Shown: positions 8,598-17,318 of the stretch, piece by piece | How positions within the stretch are numbered: the first letter of the stretch is position 1 | Layout of the letters: the number at the start of each line of letters is the position of its first letter | Assembly: GCA_045345765.1 (NCBI GenBank) | Contig: CP148265.1 | Location: 2,418,001 to 2,482,000 of the forward strand | Reading direction: 5' to 3' | DNA length: 64,000 bases | Origin: JAOARY01 sp045345765 | GTDB taxonomy: Bacteria; Bacillota; Clostridia; Peptostreptococcales; Peptostreptococcaceae | Made by a program: the position numbers and the translations under genes | Notes under the pieces: generated by a model | What the model saw: only the letters and a program-made list of their open reading frames with translations | The model's database searches: none | What the model was told of the DNA's origin: nothing

Positions 8598-9467
8598 ATG
8601 AGAAAATTAAAAAAGGTATCAAGAATTGTATCGGCATTTATGATTTTTACGATGGTTTTTATGTTTGGAGTTGTTGAAAGTAATGCCTATTCGACAATAG
8701 GAGATAATTACGATTTAGGTAGTGCTTATAATTATGGTTATTGGAAATATGCAAAGACTAATACTTGTGAATTATTAGAAGGTGAAAATTCTGCATTTTT
8801 TAGATTTAATGTAAGAGATGGAGAAAGAATATATGCAAGTTGTACTAAAGATTCAAGCTACAAAGGTATGAAATTTATTTTAAAAGATGAATCAGGAAGA
8901 ACTATAATGGATGAGGTTAATACAGTTGCAGACAATTCTTCATTTGTAAAAATTATGGCTGTTAGAGCTAATGGTGGAAGATTTAATAATTATGTATTAG
9001 AGGTTCAAAGAGGTACGTATAAAGGAAATATGTATTTTACAGTTGATTTTGAAAACAGAATGAAAGAAGGTAGTAAAAAATTCAATATAAGAGGGATTGC
9101 TAGAAATGCAGGAAATAGACCGTACAGTTCAAGAGGAAGAAATTCCTCTGAAATAGAAGTTGATTTGACTAGAGATAGTTCTATACCTCAAGGAGCAATA
9201 GTTAAAAGAGTTTCGACATCAAGCTATCAATCTCCAAGTCAAGGTGGTGTTCATCATATGATTAGACCGGAACAGAGTAGAGATTGGTTTGTGTCGAGAG
9301 TTGCTAGTAGCAATAGTGGAATGTATCGTGTGTCAGAAGTTGATAATTTATTAGTTGCACAAAATTGGTTATTCAGATACAATGCGACTGCTGGTGGTCG
9401 TTCGTCAATGAGCAATGTAAAGTTGGATATAAGATATGAATATGATATAACAAGTGATTGGTATTAG
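8598..9467 (+). CDS. Secreted protein of unknown function
   Basis: The 289-residue product begins with a classical signal peptide: a Lys/Arg-rich start (MRKLKKVSR), a hydrophobic core, and a likely cleavage after ESNA near residue 31. The mature part is polar, Ser/Gly/Arg-rich and beta-prone, with no membrane anchor, lipobox or cell-wall motif seen. I do not recognise the family. The ATG at 8598 follows AGGGGGT; an upstream TTG at 8592 is less likely. It sits between the two DUF4885-like paralogs and only 20 bp before copy B, so it is probably co-transcribed with copy B. Confidence 0.8.
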   Translation: MRKLKKVSRIVSAFMIFTMVFMFGVVESNAYSTIGDNYDLGSAYNYGYWKYAKTNTCELLEGENSAFFRFNVRDGERIYASCTKDSSYKGMKFILKDESGRTIMDEVNTVADNSSFVKIMAVRANGGRFNNYVLEVQRGTYKGNMYFTVDFENRMKEGSKKFNIRGIARNAGNRPYSSRGRNSSEIEVDLTRDSSIPQGAIVKRVSTSSYQSPSQGGVHHMIRPEQSRDWFVSRVASSNSGMYRVSEVDNLLVAQNWLFRYNATAGGRSSMSNVKLDIRYEYDITSDWY

Positions 9468-9487
9468 TTTATTAAGGAGGATTCAGT

Positions 9488-10825
9488 ATGAATATTAAAA
9501 CTTCCTCGAATTATTTAATTAATAATAATTCAAATTATAAATTAGAAGGCAGAACAAAAGATAATGTGTACAAAGGTGAATCAGATAAATTAAGAAAAGA
9601 TATGATTAAGTATTATGAAAAAGAAAATATAAGAAATAAACACTTTTCAGATCCAGAAGAGCATATAAGGAGAAAATATTTTGATCCAAATTATCAATAT
9701 TATAAAGGTGGAGCAGATTTAAAAAGATTAAATGGATACTCAAATGAGATGAGAATGCTAAAAAAAGGAGAAGTATCACATTATTCGCCTTATGATTATT
9801 GTTTTGATGGAAAAATACCTAAAATAGATACGGAAGTTGAAAGACATAGGGAGCATATTTATAACAGATTGCAAATGGATAATCAATTAAGTAAATTATT
9901 TGAAGCAAATAATATTAAAATGAATGAAGATATTACTTTAACATTTAGAACAAATTTATATACTAAAGATTTTGAAGTATTAGGTTTAGATGATTTGATG
10001 TTAAAAGATAAAATTGAAAAAATATTAAATCAAGATGGAAATAAGGATATATTATTTGAACATATGATGCAAAGTATGAATCATGTTAATTCATTACAAG
10101 TAGATTCAGAAAAAACAAGTCTAAGAAGATTAGCAAAAGAAGTGCATGAGCATAGTGGATATGATGTTAGAAATTTGGAGGCAAGAGATGGAAGCTTCTA
10201 TACAAAAGACGGAGAAAATGTATTAGATAAAGTACTACAAAATATAAGAGAAGAAACCAAAGGAAATACACCAAGAGAACAAGCAGCAGCAATATCAAGT
10301 GCAGTAGAATTATTTCAAAAATGGTCAGAAAAAGGAATACCAAAAGAGGAACAATATTATGATATAGAATATAAGAATGGAAATTTATTAGATATCAAGC
10401 AAAGTAAAAAATATGGAGTAGGTCAAAATAAGTGGATACATGATTTAGCAAAACAAGCTGGTGTATCAGACTATGAAATAACAAAGGATGGGCTAAAACT
10501 TATAGGAAAAGAAATATTTAGTGAAAGTTCAATATATGATAATCCATATGATAATTCAATGAGTAATAATAAGGAAGGTAATAAGAATAAACAAGAATTA
10601 TTAAAGGATTTCTTAGATGAATTTCTATGGCGAAAAAATATAGCATTAGAAAAAGGAACAAATTTAAATATTTTATTTAACAGCAGTAAGAAACATTTTA
10701 TAGTGTATGGATTAAAGGATGAAAAAATGTTAAATGAAATAAATAGAATAATGAATGAAGATGAAAATCTTATAGATATGTTCATGAGATTTTCAGCAAA
10801 AAGAGATTTTTCTATGATGGTGTAG
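9488..10825 (+). CDS. DUF4885-like protein, copy B
   Basis: This 445-residue paralog of the 6905 gene shares the conserved start (MNIKTSSNYLINNNSNYKLEGRT), a diverged block of ~100 residues containing NPDEH-like DPEEHIRRKYFDPNYQYY, then ~300 residues that are nearly identical. Only an Ile/Ser change and the last ~10 residues differ in that part. AAGGAGG precedes the ATG. Predicted cytoplasmic or non-classically exported, since no signal sequence is visible. Co-location with a secreted protein suggests a shared, unknown role. Confidence 0.75.
   Translation: MNIKTSSNYLINNNSNYKLEGRTKDNVYKGESDKLRKDMIKYYEKENIRNKHFSDPEEHIRRKYFDPNYQYYKGGADLKRLNGYSNEMRMLKKGEVSHYSPYDYCFDGKIPKIDTEVERHREHIYNRLQMDNQLSKLFEANNIKMNEDITLTFRTNLYTKDFEVLGLDDLMLKDKIEKILNQDGNKDILFEHMMQSMNHVNSLQVDSEKTSLRRLAKEVHEHSGYDVRNLEARDGSFYTKDGENVLDKVLQNIREETKGNTPREQAAAISSAVELFQKWSEKGIPKEEQYYDIEYKNGNLLDIKQSKKYGVGQNKWIHDLAKQAGVSDYEITKDGLKLIGKEIFSESSIYDNPYDNSMSNNKEGNKNKQELLKDFLDEFLWRKNIALEKGTNLNILFNSSKKHFIVYGLKDEKMLNEINRIMNEDENLIDMFMRFSAKRDFSMMV
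9878..10787. repeat. Direct repeat, unit 2 (910 bp)
   Basis: This is the second copy of the 7301-8210 segment, lying inside DUF4885-like copy B. The extreme identity with diverged flanks points to recent gene conversion or recombination. Confidence 0.9.
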
Positions 10826-10861
10826 TAACAAAAATTATTTATTAAATTCAAAATAATAATA

Positions 10862-10939
10862 GGGATGTTGTGCTAAAAGAAAAATATGACATATTGTGTT
10901 TATTAAAAATATAAAACACAATATGTCATATTTTTTATT
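10862..10939. repeat. Palindromic repeat family, copy 1 (half-degraded)
   Basis: A perfect 20-bp stem (10882-10901 with 10914-10933) carries the family core ATATTGTGTTT and is followed by T-runs, giving a bidirectional terminator between convergent genes. The preceding GGGATGTTGTGCTAAAAG (from 10862) matches the family's outer left arm, but its right arm is missing. Confidence 0.75.
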
Positions 10940-10977
10940 TAAGTGATAATATATTTTTTATTTATAAATATTTTTTA

Positions 10978-12960
10978 TTAATCTATTTTATATACAGATA
11001 TTTCTTCTGATAGAACTTTGAATTTATCACTAAGTTCAATAGTTTTATTATGCATTTCATTTATAAGTGAAGTCTGTTCTTCTATTGATGCAGTAACTTC
11101 CTGTGTTGAAGCTGCTGTATTTTGAGATACTGATAATATATTTTCCATAGAATCTAATATTTCATTCTTATCACTATTTAATTTATCTATGAATAGAGTC
11201 ATATCTTCAAGACTTTCACCCATTTTATTTATGATATCTAATATATCTATAAATGATTTATTAACATCATTAACGACACTGTTTTGTTTTTCATTTGAAT
11301 TTTTCATATTAACCATTATATCAACGCTTTTTGAACTTTCTAATTGTATATTTTTTATAATATCAGAGATTTTACTAGCCGCACCAGAAGAGCCTTCTGC
11401 TAACTTTCTAATTTCCTCTGCTACAACAGCAAAACCTTTGCCAGCTTCTCCAGCTCTAGCAGCTTCAATAGATGCATTAAGTGCTAATAAATTTGTTTGT
11501 TGTGATATAGATGTTATTGTTTCTATTATAACGCTTATATCTTTTGATTTATCATTTAAAGATAATATTGATTTTTCGACTTCTTTTGTAGAATTATCAT
11601 TTTCTTTATTAGTATTTTTAAGATCCGTTATTGTTGATTTTGTTTGTTCATTTATATTTATAGCTATTTTGGAATCTTCTTTCATCATATGACTTTTATC
11701 ATTAAGATCATCTAATTTTTCAGAGAAATTAGATAAAAGAATACTTGCGTTTTGAATATTACTAGCTTGGCTTGTTGCTCCATTTGCTATATCTTCTATC
11801 GTTTTAGAAACATCAGATATTGATGTGTTAGTATGATTCATTGATTTTTCTAATGATTTTGAAGTTTTATCCATTATCTTTACTGAATTATTAAAATCCA
11901 TAAATACAATTTTTATTTTTTCCATCATTTTATCAAAACTACATGAAAGTATTTCTATTTCATCATTAGTTTTGATATTTGATTTAACTGTCAAATCCCC
12001 ATCTTCTCCATCTTTCATAAGAGCAACGATTTTTTTTATTGGATTAGTTATATGTATTGATAAAAGTACACCTGCAATCAATGCAGCGATGAAAGCTATA
12101 AGACCTGCAAATAAAGTTTTATAAAGAATTATATCCGATTTTTCTGTAATTTCTCTTTTAGATATTTCTGATATTACTGTCCAATTTAATTTTTCTATTT
12201 TTGAAAAATAAACAATATGAGTATCTCCATCTTTATCATATTCAAAATAATGTTTATCTAAATTTTTGATATTATTTATTATATCTTGGTTTGAAAATGG
12301 TTTGCCTGCAAGAGATGAATTCTTATATGCAACTAAGTTATTGTTAGCATCAATTATAAATGAATGTCCAGTTTCACCAAATTGAATATCTGATACGAAT
12401 TTAGATAATGAATCTAAAGGGATTGCAATTGCGATAACTCCTACAAAATTTCCATTATTATCATAAACTGCTTTTGAAGGTGTTACTTGATGATCTCCAG
12501 ACGAGGCACTTACATATGGTGAAGTCCATAGAGTTTCATTTTTATTTTGAGATTGGTTATACCAAGAGCGAGCAGTTGGATCATAGTCATCTGCATAGTC
12601 TTTAATTGGATATGTAATCATATCCTTAGAAGTTGAACCAAAGAAAACAAGTCTTAATTTATCGTATGTATTCATATAATCCTTCATATCTTCAAGAAGT
12701 TCTTCTTTTGAAAAATTCTCATCAAAAATATTTTTTGCCTCAGAATTCAAAGCTAGATAATCAATACTTTTTTCATAGGTATTAAATTCATTTTTTATGC
12801 TATTTTTAATATGTTCATTTATTGCGCTAGAATAATCAATAATTTCTTTTTCCATAATTGTTTTTGATTTGTTGTAAGAATAAAACCCTAATATCAAAAG
12901 TGGTAATAAAGATATTATTGTGATACTTATTATTAATTTTGTTTTTAATGTCTTAAACAT
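10978..12960 (-). CDS. Methyl-accepting chemotaxis protein with dCache sensor
   Basis: This 660-residue transmembrane chemoreceptor has a first membrane helix at about residues 9-28, an extracellular dCache domain to about 275 (contains YDPTARSWY and SPYVSASSGDHQVTPSKAVYD), a second helix near 281-301, HAMP, and the signalling domain. The hairpin tip QQTNLLALNASIEAARAGEAGKGFAVVAEEIRKLA binds CheA/CheW in known receptors. GGAGGGGA precedes the ATG. It stands alone, convergent with copy B. The ligand is unknown; the strict amino-acid-binding dCache pattern is not complete. Confidence 0.95.
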   Translation of the reverse strand: MFKTLKTKLIISITIISLLPLLILGFYSYNKSKTIMEKEIIDYSSAINEHIKNSIKNEFNTYEKSIDYLALNSEAKNIFDENFSKEELLEDMKDYMNTYDKLRLVFFGSTSKDMITYPIKDYADDYDPTARSWYNQSQNKNETLWTSPYVSASSGDHQVTPSKAVYDNNGNFVGVIAIAIPLDSLSKFVSDIQFGETGHSFIIDANNNLVAYKNSSLAGKPFSNQDIINNIKNLDKHYFEYDKDGDTHIVYFSKIEKLNWTVISEISKREITEKSDIILYKTLFAGLIAFIAALIAGVLLSIHITNPIKKIVALMKDGEDGDLTVKSNIKTNDEIEILSCSFDKMMEKIKIVFMDFNNSVKIMDKTSKSLEKSMNHTNTSISDVSKTIEDIANGATSQASNIQNASILLSNFSEKLDDLNDKSHMMKEDSKIAININEQTKSTITDLKNTNKENDNSTKEVEKSILSLNDKSKDISVIIETITSISQQTNLLALNASIEAARAGEAGKGFAVVAEEIRKLAEGSSGAASKISDIIKNIQLESSKSVDIMVNMKNSNEKQNSVVNDVNKSFIDILDIINKMGESLEDMTLFIDKLNSDKNEILDSMENILSVSQNTAASTQEVTASIEEQTSLINEMHNKTIELSDKFKVLSEEISVYKID

Positions 12961-13233
12961 ATCGTCCCCTCCACATTAATTTTGTGTCTATATATGTATT
13001 ATACACTAAAATTTATATTTAAAATATGATTATTAAGAATTTTTTTGATGCATTTTTTAATAAAATTAACATATAATTTTAAGGAAATTTTAATATTTTT
13101 ATTTTAAAATAAATGGGTAAGATAAATAATGAAAAAGATAATTAGATATTTAGTATCTTATTAAATATTATTTTATTTTGGTATAATAATAATTAAAACA
13201 TATTATTATATTAAACAAATTGGAGGAAAGAAT

Positions 13234-13914
13234 ATGAATTATGAAATTTTACATGAGGGTGGATTCCCTATGGTTAGAGTTAAATTAGATGCAGGAGAAA
13301 AGATAAAGGCAGAATCTGGTGCTATGATTGCAATGGAAGATACTATTGATGTTGCAGGTAAAATGGAAGGTGGAGTGCTTGGTGGAATAGGAAGAATGTT
13401 TGCTGGTGAAAAATTCTTCTTTCAAACATTAGAAGCGAATAGAGGTGCAGGAGAGGTTTTATTTGCACATGTTGCTCCAGGTGGAATAAAGGCTATAGAA
13501 CTTGATGGAATGACTGAATGGAAAATACAAAAAGATGGATTTTTGGCTTCGTCAAATAGTGTTGATATAGATACAAAAATTCAAAACTTAACAAAAGGAT
13601 TATTTTCAGGAGAGGGATTCTTTGTTTTAGGTGCTAGAGGAAAAGGAACTTTATTTGTAAGTTCTTATGGGAGTATTCATGAACTTGAAATACAACCAGG
13701 AAGAGAATATGTTATAGATAATGAACATCTTGTTGCTTGGGAAGCTTCTTTAGAATACAAAATAGAAAAAGCTTCTGCTAGTGGTTGGATATCTTCATTT
13801 ACTTCTGGTGAAGGTTTAGTTTGTAGATTTAAAGGGCCTGGAAAAGTTTATATTCAAACAAGAAATCCATCTGGTTTTGGTTCTTGGGTTAGAGGATTTA
13901 TTCCTTCTAAATAA
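13234..13914 (+). CDS. AIM24/TIGR00266 family protein
   Basis: This 226-residue protein consists of repeated beta-rich segments with Gly-rich turns (ESGAMIAMEDTIDV near 30-43, GEGFFVLGARGKGTLFVSSYG near 129-149, GLVCRFKGPGKVYIQTRNP near the end). The pattern fits the AIM24 family, conserved in bacteria and mitochondria but of unclear biochemical role. TTGGAGGAAAG precedes the ATG. It is a monocistronic gene ended by its own hairpin terminator. Confidence 0.85.
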   Translation: MNYEILHEGGFPMVRVKLDAGEKIKAESGAMIAMEDTIDVAGKMEGGVLGGIGRMFAGEKFFFQTLEANRGAGEVLFAHVAPGGIKAIELDGMTEWKIQKDGFLASSNSVDIDTKIQNLTKGLFSGEGFFVLGARGKGTLFVSSYGSIHELEIQPGREYVIDNEHLVAWEASLEYKIEKASASGWISSFTSGEGLVCRFKGPGKVYIQTRNPSGFGSWVRGFIPSK

Positions 13915-13951
13915 ATTTGAATTAAAATAGATATATTAAAATTAAATGAAG

Positions 13952-14000
13952 AATAGCAATCGTAAAAAATATTTTTTATGGTTGCTATTTTTATTTTTGT
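13952..14000 (+). terminator. Intrinsic terminator after AIM24-like gene
   Basis: AATAGCAA and CGTAAAAAATA pair with TATTTTTTATG and GTTGCTATT; a T-rich tail follows. Confidence 0.85.
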
Positions 14001-14077
14001 TTTCGATTGAGTTTTGTTTTCATTTATGATATTCTTTAATTATAGTAAATAAATTGTTTTAAAAGGATGGTGTAATT

Positions 14078-14395
14078 ATGAAAATTACAATAGATTTAAT
14101 GAGTATAGAAGAAATAAAAGGTTTTATAACAGGAAATCCTGAAGCTCCTAAAAACGTAAGAATATATTTAGCTGGAAGTGGATGTAGTGGTCCTGCTTTT
14201 GGTCTTGCATTAGATGATCTTAAAGATGATGATTTAAAATATGAACAAGATGATGTTACTTTCATAGCTGATAAGGAAACTTATGAAACTTATGGTAACT
14301 TTACAATAGAACAATTTGGTCAAGGATTTAGAGTTATACCAGAAAAAGGTGTGAATGCTTCAGCTTGTAGTAGCTGTGGTGGAGGATGCCATTAA
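14078..14395 (+). CDS. HesB/IscA-like protein, (seleno)protein-related family
   Basis: This 105-residue protein has the A-type Fe-S carrier fold pattern: first cysteine in AGSGCSGPAFGLALDD (Cys36) and a C-terminal tail ASACSSCGGGCH with Cys97, Cys100 and Cys104. This matches the HesB-like (seleno)protein group, some members of which carry selenocysteine at the conserved Cys; here the codon is TGT, so it is the cysteine form. A role in binding or delivering iron-sulfur clusters or metal is inferred. The ATG lies 6 bases after AAGGATGG. It is followed by palindromic repeat copy 2. Confidence 0.8.
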   Translation: MKITIDLMSIEEIKGFITGNPEAPKNVRIYLAGSGCSGPAFGLALDDLKDDDLKYEQDDVTFIADKETYETYGNFTIEQFGQGFRVIPEKGVNASACSSCGGGCH

Positions 14396-14420
14396 TCACG
14401 ATAAAATTTAATATAAAATA

Positions 14421-14528
14421 AAAGGGGCTGTTGCTCTAAGAAAAAAATACTAGAATATAATATGTTTGTTTTCAATTTATAAAACAGTATATTCTAGTTA
14501 AATTTCTTAGTGAGACAGCTCCTTTTTT
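14421..14528. repeat. Palindromic repeat family, copy 2
   Basis: The outer arms AAAGGGGCTGTT (14421-) and AGACAGCTCCTTTTTT (to 14528) enclose an inner stem ACTAGAATATA / TATATTCTAGT. It lies between the convergent HesB-like and HD genes and has T-runs suitable for termination in both directions. Confidence 0.8.
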
Positions 14529-14549
14529 ACTTTTTTGTAAGTAAATTAG

Positions 14550-15791
14550 TTAGGTTTGGATAAAGTTTTTTTCATTATCCTTTATAGTTTTATAATATAG
14601 ATTATTAAGATCATCAAAATTTGCTTCAATAACCGTATAGACTTTAAAATCTAATTTATTAGGAGTAAGATTTTTTAGTATTTGAAGTATAGTATTTTTA
14701 GGCAAAGTTTTTCTATAAGGTCTATTTTCTAATAATGCAGACAATATATCTGAAAAAGCTAATATATCCATTTCTATACTAAATTTTTGATCACTTATTT
14801 TTAAAGGATAACCAGATTTATCACGTTTTTCATGATGATGAATAGCCCATTTGCTTATATTTCCAAGTCCGCTAATACTTTTTAATATCATAGATGAATA
14901 TTTTGCATGGGACTTTATTGTTTGAAATTCTTCATCGGTTAACTTATCAGTCTTATCTAAAAGTTCTGATGGGATGGCGATTTTGCCTATATCATGTAAA
15001 TATCCAGCGATTTTTAGTTCAAAACAAGACTTCTCATTTAGATTAAGATATTTACCAATTTCATTAGCGAAGGCTCCGACCGTTATTGAATGTACTTTAG
15101 TCCATGAACTTTTAAAATCAACAATTCTAGCAAATATTTTAGATAAACCCTCGATATCGCTATTATCCATTTTGAAATTATCACTATCTATATTTAGTAA
15201 TAACAATTCATGAAAAGCTAAATCATATATATTTTCCCAAAATTCATTGTCTTGAGCTAATTGATTAAATACATATTTGAGATCTGGTAAAAATATATCA
15301 CCAAATCTTATATTTATTTCATCGATAATTAAAGTTCTACTATAACTATCTTTTCCGTATGTTTCTAATAATATATCAATTCTATCTGCTAAGTGAAGAA
15401 AATAACATTCTATTCTAACATCTTCTTTTTTAATTGTATTTTCAATAATTTCGCTATATTTTATATGATGATGTCTTATTATTTCTTTGATATCTTTGAG
15501 TGGTTTAAAATCCTCAAGCATTTTAGCACCCATGATTTCATGTGGTTTTGGATTTTGTTCATCAATATAAAGTAATTGATCTCTTTCATCTACGTACAAA
15601 GCTCCAATATCATGAATAGATGCAGCAAGCACTAAATTATTTAATTTATCTGTATCAAGTCCATAAGCGCAGCCAAGTTGATATGCAATTGTAGCAGTAT
15701 GTTTATGATGATTTTTTAGTAGAAAATTAAAATTATCAATAGCTTCTATTATTGATACTAGTATGCTTTTGACATCATAATTATAAATCAT
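14550..15791 (-). CDS. Double HD / HD-GYP phosphohydrolase
   Basis: The 413-residue cytoplasmic protein contains two HD domains. The N-terminal one has HD at residues 60-61 (ASIHDIGALYV) and HHH near 107. The C-terminal one has HDIGKIAIP near 266 and HHEKRDKSGYP near 320, the HD-GYP signature with Lys replacing the first Gly. HD-GYP enzymes hydrolyse cyclic di-GMP or related dinucleotides. No receiver or membrane sensor domain is present. Start at 15791 follows AGGAGGT. The gene is monocistronic; specificity is not determined by sequence. Confidence 0.85.
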   Translation of the reverse strand: MIYNYDVKSILVSIIEAIDNFNFLLKNHHKHTATIAYQLGCAYGLDTDKLNNLVLAASIHDIGALYVDERDQLLYIDEQNPKPHEIMGAKMLEDFKPLKDIKEIIRHHHIKYSEIIENTIKKEDVRIECYFLHLADRIDILLETYGKDSYSRTLIIDEINIRFGDIFLPDLKYVFNQLAQDNEFWENIYDLAFHELLLLNIDSDNFKMDNSDIEGLSKIFARIVDFKSSWTKVHSITVGAFANEIGKYLNLNEKSCFELKIAGYLHDIGKIAIPSELLDKTDKLTDEEFQTIKSHAKYSSMILKSISGLGNISKWAIHHHEKRDKSGYPLKISDQKFSIEMDILAFSDILSALLENRPYRKTLPKNTILQILKNLTPNKLDFKVYTVIEANFDDLNNLYYKTIKDNEKNFIQT

Positions 15792-15930
15792 TTAAAATAA
15801 CCTCCTAATTTAAACTATAAGTAACTAATACCCTAAATAAAAAAAATAAATGAAATATTTGTATAAAATTATAAAAATTTTTATAAAAAGAGTTTGAACT
15901 AAGTAAGCTTATGGTTTTAAGGGTATATAT

Positions 15931-15975
15931 TTGACAAAGAAAATTTTAAATGATAAAATACCTACTAGAAGGTAT
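15931..15975 (+). promoter_or_regulatory. Promoter and palindromic operator of the TetR/efflux operon
   Basis: TTGACA (15931-15936), a 17-bp spacer and TAAAAT (15954-15959) form a near-consensus promoter. An 18-bp palindrome, ATACCTACTAGAAGGTAT (15958-15975), has one mismatched pair and overlaps the end of the -10 box. The placement fits autorepression by the downstream TetR protein. Confidence 0.8.
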
Positions 15976-16015
15976 GTTAATGAATGATAAAAATAAAAAA
16001 GTGAGTTGAGTGAAT

Positions 16016-16594
16016 ATGACAATGAAAGAAAAGATAGAACAAAAAGCTTTAGAATTATTTTTGAAGAAAGGATATAAAAATGTAACATTAGTACAAATTG
16101 CAAAAGAATTAGATATTACCAAAGGTGGAATATATCATTATTTTTCAAGTAAAGAGGTTCTTTTATTTAAAGTTTTTGATTTATTGTTAGATCAATTTGT
16201 TGGGATTTTGTATATGGAAGATATAGAAAATAAAAGTTTTGAATATATAATTAATTTATTTAAGGAAGAAATTAAAAGAAGTAAGGCTGAGTTAAATATT
16301 GAAAATGCTATAAACAACTATGATTTTTTAATTTATTGCACTAGAGAATATGAAGAGTTGAGAGTGAAAATGTCAAAAGCTTATGATGAGATAGAAAATT
16401 TATTTATAAGAATAATAGAAAAGGATATGAATAATGGACTTTTAAAAAATAATATAGATTCAAAGGATTTGGCTTTTGAATTTATAGCATTAATGGAAGG
16501 TATGATAGTTATTAATGAAATATACACTATAAAAGATTGTAGTTTGAGAATAGAAAATGTGGCTAATAATTTTTATAACAAAATAAAGGCTTAG
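16016..16594 (+). CDS. TetR family transcriptional regulator
   Basis: The 192-residue protein has an N-terminal TetR DNA-binding domain (residues 2-50: ALELFLKKGYKNVTLVQIAKELDITKGGIYHYFSSKEVL) and a helical ligand-binding domain with no recognisable ligand signature. The ATG at 16016 was chosen over GTG 16010; the ribosome site is weak, which may keep repressor levels low. It is the first gene of a four-gene operon with an ABC ATPase, permease and adaptor, and its operator overlaps the operon promoter. Confidence 0.9.
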   Translation: MTMKEKIEQKALELFLKKGYKNVTLVQIAKELDITKGGIYHYFSSKEVLLFKVFDLLLDQFVGILYMEDIENKSFEYIINLFKEEIKRSKAELNIENAINNYDFLIYCTREYEELRVKMSKAYDEIENLFIRIIEKDMNNGLLKNNIDSKDLAFEFIALMEGMIVINEIYTIKDCSLRIENVANNFYNKIKA

Positions 16595-16619
16595 AAATTT
16601 TATTTAAGTGGGTGATAAT

Positions 16620-17318
16620 ATGCTAATTAAAGGTGAAAAAATATCTAAGATATATGATATGGGAGAGGTTAAGGTAAAGGCGCTTTTTGATGCTGATTTT
16701 GAAATCAATAAGGAAGAATTTTTGGTTATACTAGGTCCTTCTGGTTCAGGAAAATCAACATTATTAAATATAATTGGTGGAATGGATAAGCTTACAAGTG
16801 GAACACTAACATATAATAATAAAATCATATCTAAGTTGGATGCAAAAAATTTGACTATGTATAGAAGAAATAACATAGGTTTTGTATTTCAATTTTATAA
16901 TTTGATGCCAAATTTAACTGCGTATGAAAATATAGAATTAGCTCATCAAATAGCAACTGACCCACTTAGCATAGATGAAGTATTAAAAGATGTTGGGCTT
17001 TATGAAAGAAAGAATCATTTTCCAAGTCAATTATCTGGTGGAGAACAACAAAGGATAGCTTTGGCTAGAGCTTTGGTAAAAAATCCAGACGTACTTTTAT
17101 GTGATGAACCAACAGGAGCATTAGATTCAAAAACAAGTAAAGAGGTTTTGAAAATTTTGCATAAATTTCTAAAAAAATATAAAAAGACAGTGATAATAAT
17201 AACACATAATAGCGAAATAAGTAAAATAGCAAATAGAGTGTTTTATTTAAAAGATGGAAGAATAGAAAATATAGTAAAGAATCAAAATCCAATCTCTATT
17301 GATGAGGTGGTATTATGA
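16620..17318 (+). CDS. ABC transporter ATP-binding protein (MacB/LolD type)
   Basis: The 232-residue ATPase has Walker A GPSGSGKST, the Q-loop in FVFQFYNL, signature LSGGEQQRIALARAL and Walker B VLLCDEPTGALD. It belongs to the MacB/LolD class that works with FtsX-type permeases. The start at 16620 fits the weak GGGTGAT; GTG 16608 is an alternative. Its ATGA overlap with the permease start indicates translational coupling. Confidence 0.92.
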   Translation: MLIKGEKISKIYDMGEVKVKALFDADFEINKEEFLVILGPSGSGKSTLLNIIGGMDKLTSGTLTYNNKIISKLDAKNLTMYRRNNIGFVFQFYNLMPNLTAYENIELAHQIATDPLSIDEVLKDVGLYERKNHFPSQLSGGEQQRIALARALVKNPDVLLCDEPTGALDSKTSKEVLKILHKFLKKYKKTVIIITHNSEISKIANRVFYLKDGRIENIVKNQNPISIDEVVL

